Assembly: GCA_030378085.1 (NCBI GenBank)
Contig: JAUCGK010000006.1
Span: 1 to 41,780 of the forward strand
Direction: 5' to 3'
Source of the DNA: Candidatus Parabeggiatoa sp. HSG14
GTDB taxonomy: Bacteria; Pseudomonadota; Gammaproteobacteria; Beggiatoales; Beggiatoaceae
DNA: 41,780 nt
Shown in pieces: positions 31,501-38,400 of this stretch; position 1 is the stretch's first letter; each line of letters opens with the position of its first letter. The translations under genes were made by a program, and so were the position numbers. The notes under the pieces were generated by a model. The model searched no databases, was not told the origin of the DNA, and saw nothing but the letters and a program-made list of their open reading frames with translations.

Positions 31501-32190
31501 TCTCTTGAACTATTCGGGCATATTCAACGCGAACAAGAAAAAGTAGAGTGTACCACGACATATAAAGAATCACTTTTATTCTATCAAAGTATTGGTGATA
31601 AATCAGCTGAGGCTACCCTTGCCTTCAACCTTGGACATGCTTACAAAGACCTTTCTATTATCCGCAACCTAGAGCAAGCAGCACACTGGTATCAACAGAG
31701 TTTGGAATTGAGAAGTGAAAATGATCGGCAAGGACGTGGTAGATGTTTAGGTCAACTTGGCTCAGTCGCTTATGAACGTTTTAATGAAGCTGGCACCGCC
31801 CACCAGTCAGAAAAAATATTATTGCAGCATGTCAATGAGGCTGTTAAATATTATCAGGGCGCATTGGACTTGTTGCCGGATCATGCGGTGAATGATTTAG
31901 CGGTGACTCATAATGCACTTGGGGTTATCTATAAAAATGCGGGTGATTTAGAACAAGCTATGTATCATTATCGTGAGGATATTCGCTATGATGAAATGGC
32001 TGGTAATATTTATGGTGCTGGTGTAACTCGTCGCAATGTTGCTATTGCCTTAGCTAATGCCAATTGTCTCCCCGATGCACTGGAATATGCCCGGGCTGCC
32101 CTGCGTAATTATCAAAGTTATCCTCAAGGGGCGGAGGAGTGGATACAGGGGACGGAGGGGTTGATTGAGGAGATTTTGAACAGGATTTAA
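28537..32190 (+). CDS. CHAT protease - STAND NTPase - TPR protein
   Basis: The protein is 1217 aa from the ATG at 28537 (MPKLHIKQLTVG). A longer reading from 28495 would begin inside the upstream repeat. Residues about 130-440 are a CHAT caspase-like protease: HVVHFDGHG with probable catalytic His236 and LVLNACRSA with Cys308. Residues about 465-780 are a STAND/NB-ARC-type NTPase: FIGRDE, Walker A AYAGSGKTT (Lys500), Walker B VLWIWDN (Asp582) and LLTSRRDEL. The rest, to 1217, is winged-helix-like and then TPR-like helices (ATLAFNLGHAYKDLSIIRNL, LGVIYKNAGDLEQAMYHYRE). The layout predicts a ligand-triggered oligomeric protease, as in bacterial conflict and cell-suicide systems. The target is unknown. 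Residues about 318-334 come from a dispersed repeat. Confidence 0.9.
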   Translation: MPKLHIKQLTVGKNRYRVELSLHEDGLAPMAVTAKFKFQLTEQDQKDLRWYLEDYLEFPFEPNPKIAARVEQRMTAIGTELFKAVFHADSDALELWVLLKQKLNQTRVEISVEDVQEATSIPWELLRDPKTDMPLALQSQVFVRTHSNPTLRAQLPNMASKDEPIRILLVICRPHEKADVPFRSVASRLVKGLSKAERAFFQLEVLRPPTFGQLSNVLRAARDAGKPFHVVHFDGHGTYFGIDASVSTSSVTFGPSGLLLSPKRDDHKHGYLVFENPAIKENTQLVDGPALGQLLVETQVPVLVLNACRSAHAEIEDEAKLRGRHSQPEVGNDKQSGDAGQSKVRAFGSLAQEVIDAGVAGVVAMRYNVYVVTARAFVEQLYAALINGYSFGEAVSLGRKHLRANPLREVVTQPLPLQDWLVPVVYEAAEIKLFPAPVPQQGLRIVLGNKQKGAIDETLANLPARPDVGFIGRDETLLALDRSFDRDKVVLLHAYAGSGKTTTAVEFARWYQMTGGIKDGMVLFSSFETYKPLSQVLGDFGQVFAAMLEQSGVNWSAIDELEQRRDVALQVLQQVPVLWIWDNVEPVTGFPTGSESAWRNEEQRELVDFLRAAQDTQAKFLLTSRRDELAWLGNLPTRVKIPPMPHTERAQLAKALAEKYGRMTSNMGAWKPLLDFSQGNPLTITVLVGQALRDGLTSKEQVLAFVEKLQAGEKAFADEESEGRSKSLGASLSYGFDNAFTEDERKQLAVLHFFQGFVDVNTLRDMGNSKKDWSLLELQNLTRESGIKLLNRATEIGLLTEYGGGFYSIHPALPWYFKQLFDSYYAKKTQAATRAFVEAMGVLGNYYFWEDEDGNRDVIGILTAEEPNLLYARRLAKTYGWWHRIITTMQGLRVLYEQTGRRVEWADLVEEIMPDFVDTVTDKPLAGREKEWGFVTEYRVRLTMENRQWTDAERLQKLYVEWNKQNATPFLDKPSAGEGRNVIRTLAVSLELFGHIQREQEKVECTTTYKESLLFYQSIGDKSAEATLAFNLGHAYKDLSIIRNLEQAAHWYQQSLELRSENDRQGRGRCLGQLGSVAYERFNEAGTAHQSEKILLQHVNEAVKYYQGALDLLPDHAVNDLAVTHNALGVIYKNAGDLEQAMYHYREDIRYDEMAGNIYGAGVTRRNVAIALANANCLPDALEYARAALRNYQSYPQGAEEWIQGTEGLIEEILNRI
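29488..29537 (+). repeat. in-frame dispersed repeat inside the CHAT domain
   Basis: GAAGCAAAGCTTC is followed by GCATTCCCAACCAGAGGTTG and GGAACGATAA, the same organisation as the intergenic repeat at 16090-16142. It is read as EAKLRGRHSQPEVGNDK, a polar segment starting ten residues after the probable catalytic Cys308 in a loop region. The frame stays open across it. Confidence 0.8.
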
Positions 32191-32200
32191 AAAAACCTTT

Positions 32201-32319
32201 AACTACAGGGATTGTATATAATAAGGGATTATACCGTTGGGGTATTGGAGTCTAAAGCTTAGCCTTGGGTGTGGTTAGTGGCATTTTTAAATCCTTTATT
32301 ATATACAATCCCTGTAGTT
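32201..32319. repeat. MITE, AACTACAGGGATTGTATATA ends
   Basis: The left end is AACTACAGGGATTGTATATA and the right end is TATATACAATCCCTGTAGTT. It lies 10 bases after the CHAT stop and contains a TCTAAAGCTTAGCCTTGG hairpin. The family is the same as 27376-27604. Confidence 0.8.
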
Positions 32320-32345
32320 CTTGGTTTTGTAGTTCTTGGTTTTAA

Positions 32346-32569
32346 AGAGAAAAACCTTAAACTACAGGGATTGTATATAATAAGGGATTATACTGTTGGG
32401 GTATTGGAGTTCAAAGCTTTAGTCTTGGGCGTGGTTATAGCGTTTTCCGATTGGAAAAAGTACAACCTCCCCTAAATCCCCTCCGAGGGGACTTATACCT
32501 GACGTAATCGGGAAACGCTATAAACCTGACAGGTTTTTAAAACCTGTCAGGTTTGAGCATTCCAGTTTT
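32346..32569. repeat. 224-bp direct repeat, copy 1
   Basis: It appears identical to 32661-32884. Each copy contains a half AACTACAGGG element, a full TATAGCG-type MITE (32436-32522 here, 32751-32837 in copy 2) and an AACCTGACAGGTTTTTAAAA palindrome. ORFs across these units share their C-terminal part only because of the duplication and are not genes. Confidence 0.85.
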
Positions 32570-32660
32570 AAGGATTGTATATAATAAGGGATTATATCGG
32601 TGTCATCAAAACGCTATTAACCCCTCCCAAACCTAAAGGTTTGGACTCCAATAACCTAAC

Positions 32661-32884
32661 AGAGAAAAACCTTAAACTACAGGGATTGTATATAATAAGG
32701 GATTATACTGTTGGGGTATTGGAGTTCAAAGCTTTAGTCTTGGGCGTGGTTATAGCGTTTTCCGATTGGAAAAAGTACAACCTCCCCTAAATCCCCTCCG
32801 AGGGGACTTATACCTGACGTAATCGGGAAACGCTATAAACCTGACAGGTTTTTAAAACCTGTCAGGTTTGAGCATTCCAGTTTT
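32661..32884. repeat. 224-bp direct repeat, copy 2
   Basis: It is the second copy of the block at 32346, separated from it by 91 bases. It lies directly downstream of the minus-strand methyltransferase gene, next to half of a CTTAGGAGTCAGGATTT-type element. Confidence 0.85.
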
Positions 32885-32919
32885 GGGGATTATAAAATCC
32901 TGACTCCTAAGTCTTTATC

Positions 32920-34449
32920 TTAAGTAATTAACAACGCATTACGCGCTATCTCACGCAACGTTTTCTCCAAAACCGCACTCAGATTATCTTTTTTGGATTC
33001 AATTTTTTTATTTTTTATCAATTTCTTTAAAATAGTACGCAGTGCTTGACTGTTGTTTTTACCATTCAAATAAGGTAATAGTGCCATTGCACTTGTACTC
33101 AGATTGACAAATTCACACTGTAAGTTAATCACAGGTTGTTGTGCTTGTGATGCAAAATAGCGTGCCAAAGGATTTGCGGTAGGATAAGTACTGAGCATTG
33201 TCACAAATGGAGAGGATTCCATATTGAGTTCTATTGCTTTCAGGCTATAAAGAGGCAACAATTCTTGGGCAAATGTTTCTCGCAATGTTGATAACTCTTG
33301 ATTTTGTCGTGACTGTTGAGAAACGTGTTTGAACAATTCCTCAAAAGATACACGATGCGGATATAGTGTTGTCAAATAGCGGATAGCATTTTTAATCAGC
33401 GGATGCGTGATGGTGATAGTCTCGCCATCGGCATTAGTAAATAAAGCAGGCTCATCATTTTGCCAATTGATAGCAGGATTTTGAACTTGCAAAGAAGCCG
33501 CAATATAAAAAGTGGGTAATATTTCCCAATTAAGTTCACGATTGATAGTCATGTTTTGATGACAGAGCAAAGAACGGCGTAATGTCCGATTATAAAAAAA
33601 GTCCATGTATTGTTCTTTTTTGAAAAAATCTTCCTGAAAAAGTTCTTTCATCGCTTCAACCACTTGGGGCGGAAAAGACAACATTAAATAATGCCGAAAC
33701 TCAATATCAGTGATATAGGCTAAATCTTGTTGAGTCGCATGTTCGACAAATTGATGAAAATAAACAGGGTGATTATCGGCTTCTAAAAAATCATGGTATA
33801 AATAATTATCCTGCATTGTTTGGAATTGCTGAGATTTTTCTTGCAATAACACATCAAAAGCTTCACCACTTTGTTGACGAAGATTCGCTATGAATTGTAC
33901 GATTCCTTTTGCCTGCATCATGCAAATTTGGAAAGGTAATTTTGGGAGTTGTTGTGTGTGGTACATCATCAAATCGCGCGTCACATTTTCCATAAGCCAA
34001 CCCGGATAAATGTTATAACTGATATATGCGATACCTTTAGGGGCTAAATGAGATTTGATAAGACTTAACACTTTATCCTGCATTTCTTTCGGTACCCATG
34101 AATAAACTCCATGAGCAATGATGTAATCAAACATCCCTAAAGATTCATCTATTTCATTAAAGTCTAGCTGTTTCAATGTAATATGAGGACATTCAATTGC
34201 TGCTATGACTTTCTGCCCCATTGCAATTTGAGTGGCTGAAAAATCTATACCCACACACTGACTTTGTGGCAAACTTTGGGCAATGGCGATTAAATTCGTA
34301 CCATCACCGCAACCCAATTCTAAAATACGACAATTTGTAATAGGGGGAGGTTTTAAACCAAATAAGGTTGCTAAAGTAGCAAGCCTATTGGGATGAGTAT
34401 CACTATAGACGAGAGAAGGATAAGGTACTTCATCATAGATTGTTGTCAT
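32920..34449 (-). CDS. SAM-dependent methyltransferase with regulatory domain
   Basis: The protein is 509 aa and cytosolic. A class I Rossmann methyltransferase occupies about residues 35-190, with motif I RILELGCGDGTNLI (41-54), CVGIDFSATQIAMGQ and FDYIIAHGVYSWVP. A methyltransferase regulatory domain (about 215-300, DFLEADNHPVYFHQFVEHAT) follows, then a C-terminal helical and winged region. YDEVPYPSLVYSDTHPNRLA at the N-terminus is typical of this family, which includes rickettsial PKMT1-type protein lysine methyltransferases that act on outer-membrane proteins. A surface-protein substrate is therefore possible but not shown. No operon partner is evident. Confidence 0.88.
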   Translation of the reverse strand: MTTIYDEVPYPSLVYSDTHPNRLATLATLFGLKPPPITNCRILELGCGDGTNLIAIAQSLPQSQCVGIDFSATQIAMGQKVIAAIECPHITLKQLDFNEIDESLGMFDYIIAHGVYSWVPKEMQDKVLSLIKSHLAPKGIAYISYNIYPGWLMENVTRDLMMYHTQQLPKLPFQICMMQAKGIVQFIANLRQQSGEAFDVLLQEKSQQFQTMQDNYLYHDFLEADNHPVYFHQFVEHATQQDLAYITDIEFRHYLMLSFPPQVVEAMKELFQEDFFKKEQYMDFFYNRTLRRSLLCHQNMTINRELNWEILPTFYIAASLQVQNPAINWQNDEPALFTNADGETITITHPLIKNAIRYLTTLYPHRVSFEELFKHVSQQSRQNQELSTLRETFAQELLPLYSLKAIELNMESSPFVTMLSTYPTANPLARYFASQAQQPVINLQCEFVNLSTSAMALLPYLNGKNNSQALRTILKKLIKNKKIESKKDNLSAVLEKTLREIARNALLIT

Positions 34450-34723
34450 AGGATTTTTAACTTATAGCAATAGATTTAAATTGTATTTTTGTAATTAATG
34501 CAATCAGAAAATATTATAAATCAAAAGTTTTGAACAAGATGATTAAACAGGATTAAAGGATTGAGAGGATTTATTAATTGTTAGTTGTAAAGAAATTATA
34601 CCAAAGTTATTATCATAATCAATCATTATCAATCACTCCTAAAGCTAAAACCTTGGAATCTGATAACTCAATACTATTGCTTTATGCCTTGAAAAAGATT
34701 TAATAAATTATCTTGTCCTAACG

Positions 34724-35218
34724 ATGGACATTGGACTTGCTACCGATCCACAAATCATCTGGAATAAAATTTTGGAGGCAAAAAACATGACCGCAAAATT
34801 AGAAAGACAATTATTTGAAGAATCCATCCCTGCTGTTGAACGCTATTTTCGGAAATATCCTGAAGATATGTTTACATTCGCGCCAGTCAGAGAGTTTCTC
34901 CAACAAGGCATCGAACAAGGCATCGAACAAGGTATCGAAAAAGGCATCGAAAAAGGCATCGAAAAAGGTATCGAAAAAGGCATCGAACAAGGTATCGAAA
35001 AAGGCATCGAAAAAGGCATCGAACAAGGTATCGAACAAGGTATTCAACAAGCCGAACGGAAAATGCTTCTCCGCCAATTACATCGTAAGTTTTCACCAGT
35101 GCCAGCAGAGGTTGTCCAAAAAATTGAAACCACTGAGGATTTGGAACAACTAGAAAAATGGACAGATCAGATTATTATAGCTAATTCCTTAGCTGATACA
35201 GAACTGCTTGATTCTTAA
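34724..35218 (+). CDS. Rpn/PD-(D/E)XK-type transposase-like C-terminal fragment with GIEQ repeats
   Basis: The protein is 164 aa. Residues 1-60 (MDIGLATDPQIIWNKILEAK, then LERQLFEESIPAVERYF) and the C-terminal AERKMLLRQLHRKFSPVPAE resemble the tail of the Rpn-like PD-(D/E)XK putative transposases of cyanobacteria and Beggiatoaceae. Between them lie 12 tandem Gly-Ile-Glu-Gln/Lys units, a probable single long helix. The open frame extends upstream past the ATG as LEKDLINYLVLT with no nuclease motif, so this is either a short stand-alone protein or the 3' remains of a longer gene. No clear ribosome-binding site. Confidence 0.55.
   Translation: MDIGLATDPQIIWNKILEAKNMTAKLERQLFEESIPAVERYFRKYPEDMFTFAPVREFLQQGIEQGIEQGIEKGIEKGIEKGIEKGIEQGIEKGIEKGIEQGIEQGIQQAERKMLLRQLHRKFSPVPAEVVQKIETTEDLEQLEKWTDQIIIANSLADTELLDS
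34907..35050 (+). repeat. 12 x 12-bp tandem coding repeat
   Basis: The unit is GGY-ATC-GAA-MAA, coding Gly-Ile-Glu-Gln or Gly-Ile-Glu-Lys; the last unit is GGT-ATT-CAA-CAA. Such arrays are prone to slippage, and the copy number probably varies without loss of frame. Confidence 0.9.
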
Positions 35219-35254
35219 ATCCTAACTTTGAGCATGTGATCTCCATTCGAGGAA

Positions 35255-35342
35255 TGTAGGGTGCGTCCCACGCACCGTCTTTCGGGTACTTCTGAGGCTT
35301 CATTCCCTGAGAGAAAAAAGAGTGCGTGGGACGCACCCTACA
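35255..35342. repeat. inverted-repeat element, TGTAGGGTGCGTCCCACGCA ends
   Basis: The left arm is TGTAGGGTGCGTCCCACGCA and the right arm is TGCGTGGGACGCACCCTACA. A long stem could form. It lies between the GIEQ-repeat gene and the giant secreted protein, which converge, and may help to terminate both; that role is inferred. Confidence 0.75.
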
Positions 35343-35420
35343 CTCTCCTTTTAAAAACTCGACTGACCTTAAATTCTCAACTTGACATCAAGCCTGTTAT
35401 TTCGATTTTCAAGAAGCCGT

Positions 35421-35436
35421 GTGCGTAACATCAGTT
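35421..35436. repeat. solo end of the ACTGATGTTACGCAC element
   Basis: GTGCGTAACATCAGTT is a single terminal repeat with no partner nearby, 12 bases from the stop of the giant minus-strand gene. Confidence 0.55.
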
Positions 35437-35448
35437 AGAAGTCTAAAA

Positions 35449-38400
35449 TTAATCACAAAACAAGCAGGGCTTTTTGTCTTCAGGTTTAGTGGGTTGTTGT
35501 CCTTCAATCAGCCTAAAATGTAAAGGATTATTGCTATTGTAAATAAACTCTTCGTTACCTAAATGATAACCTAGATAAACGAGGAGTTCTGCGGGTAATG
35601 TGTCCAGCGGAAGCGTCTCTAACGCGAGCGGTTTTGTTTCTGTTAAGACTGCGGGCAGCTCATCATAAATAGCAGCACTTTTAAGTCGGGTTAAGTCATC
35701 ATCCCACGTTTGCCATGTGATACCATTATAGATAAATAACGCCTTTTCCTCACCATCAGCGTCAATTTGACGAGCAATAAGAATAAGCCTTGCCGCTTGT
35801 CCAACGTCTGCGGGATCGATATTGAGGTGAAATTCGATAGCAACCTCGTCGGTTTGACTAATTTCTAAGCCATTACCTTGTAAACCAGACTCAGTGTTAA
35901 GTTGAGTTTGGATGTGGGTAGCGGTTTTAACTTCCTCATAAGTTTGCAGCGAAAGCCCAACACCATTGGCTATCCAAAAACGCAACGGACTTAATCCATT
36001 GAATATAACCGCCCTTTCATTTTCTAAGTCAGCGGCTTCTTCTAAACGATAGCCTATATATAGAGCCCATTCTCCCGCGAGTGTGTCCAAAGGAAGTGTA
36101 TTTAGGATTAATGGCTCGTTCTCTATCTGTTGTGGTAGCGTATCGTAAGACTCCGCCATTACCAAACCACCAAAATCACCATACCAAGGTTGCCAAGCAT
36201 TGCCATCGTGCATAAAGAATTGTCCACTCACTTGATGAATCGCGGCGATAGCGAGACTGGCACTTTCTCCAACATGCTTTTCGTCAACTTGGATAGTGAA
36301 GTGAGCTGTTAAAGCATCGGTGCGTCCGATGATTAAGTGATTCCCTGTCTGTCCAGATTCGGTGTTAAGGACTCCTTCAAAGTGAGCGGAGGTTTTCACT
36401 TCTTTTTCTACTGCATCTAACCCGATACCGTTAGCTATTTTAAAACTCGGTGGATTTTCTCCATTGAAGATAATGGTGCCATCGCCTAAACGATAACCCA
36501 CGTTGACTGTCATTTCACCTTCAAAACTTTCCAAAGATAATTCATTTAACGTTCCTAAGAGTTGTGTTGCCTTTATTGTATTGGGCAGACGACTGTAGGT
36601 TTTGGCGGCGACTAATTTCGATAATTGACCATCCCAAGTATGCCAATCAGATTCATCACGCATAAATTGTTGACCATTTAATTGGTGTTCCAACAATAGG
36701 ATAAGGCTGGCTGCTTGTCCAACATGGGCTTTATCAATTATCAAATTGAGTCCCATTGTAATGGAATCAATAGGCCCCACCCAAAAATCATCACCACTTT
36801 TGCCAGAAACCGTACTGAGTTTGATTTCAAAATAAGCAGTGGTTTCAACAAATTCACCTTTGGTATTGACACCAAGCGTATTAGGCGGTTCCGGTAACAC
36901 GGTGATATTTACCGTTGCTTGACTCACACAGTCATTGATGATAAAGGTTGTTTGCCCTTTTTCATCAGGTGTTAGCATAAGCAAGGTGTCTCCCGCGTCT
37001 GAGGAAAGAAGCGAACCTGCAACAGCTTCCTGGTTACGAGATTTAGTCAGTTCAAGTTCACCTTGTCCTCCAGTGATTTTAACCAACGTAGGCTTATCTC
37101 CAGCGACTAAGAGAATTTCTTCTTCCTCTGCGTTGAGTGCTAAATCAACATTAGGCGTAATGATGTCGCATTGTGACGGAACAACCACGACATTCACTTG
37201 TGTTTCACTGGCACAGTCTTTGACAGAAAATGTGGTTTCACCGACTTGTTGGGGAGTCAATTGTAAGAACTTTTCACTGTCTTCGGTGAAAAACAGTGTT
37301 CCTTTTGCCACCTCATTGTCTTGCGGTGAAATGAGTTCAATGGTTTCTTGTCCACCAGTGAATGGTAACATGAAAGGTTCATCGCCTATCACAAAGGTGA
37401 TCTCTTGTTGTTCTGCTTGCAGTGCTAAATCGGGATTATGATCGCAGCCTTTTTCAACGATGATATTAACCCGTTTTTCACCAGCACAATCACCAATAAT
37501 AAGATGTGTCTCCCCTTCTGCCACTGGTACTAACGTTAAAATAGCCCCTTCCTCCCTGGGAAAGATAAGGGATTCCATGCTCACAATCTCAGTGTCTGGT
37601 GCTTTGATAAGTTGACGTTGATCTTCTGCATTGATATCTTGCCCACCAGAAAATGTTAAAGTGTAGGGTTCATCGTCATCTAATCTTAAAAAAATTTCTG
37701 TTTCTGATGATTGCAAAGCACGTTCAGCATTACAAATCTTATCTTCGATAACTATTTCCGATTCCTCTTTTGGAGGATTTGACTCTTCATCTTCTGGCTG
37801 ATTTGGTTTATCTTTTGGAGGATTGGATTCCTCATCTTTAATAACGATTTGAGCCTCACTAGGCATTGCTATTTCAGCACCGACAGGATTAAACAGTTTA
37901 AAAACAAGCGTTTCATCTTCTTCTTTATAATCATCATCGACAACAAAGAGTTGAATATGCTTAGTGGTTTGATCGCCCGCTCCCCAGGTTAAAGTCCCCT
38001 GTTGTGGAGAAATATGCACATAATCCGTACCTGGTGTTGCATTGTGCGTGGTTAGTTCATAATCCACTGTGATTGTGCCTTCAGTACTCGCTCCCCGTGT
38101 CACAATAATACTGACTTTTTGTCCCGAAACTTCTCCGAGCGATGACAGCGTGGTTGTGGTATTTCCATATTCATTAACCATTAAGGGAATTTTACTGTCA
38201 ATCTTAACCGTGCTAAGAGGTGTTGTTGTCACGGTTGATTGAGTGGCTACTCCGCCTAAATGAATCAACTTGTCATTTTCATCACTCCCATTATTGTTGA
38301 GAGGTAAAGTAACAAGGGTAGCGATTTTACCATCAATTTCGGTTTGCTCAAAAATAGCTTCTGGTAAATCTTGCCATTTTTGGGAAATGCCATCGTATTG

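Noticed and set aside
32269-32790. Two ORFs of 68-71 aa with the same C-terminus, suggesting paralogous genes
   Set aside because: The shared part is the translated 224-bp direct repeat containing a MITE. There is no ribosome-binding site or protein-like composition.
34811-35077. Antisense ORF rich in Phe-Asp-Ala and sense-frame Lys-Ala-Ser repeats
   Set aside because: These are alternative frames of the 12-bp tandem array. Only the GIEQ/K frame has conserved flanks.
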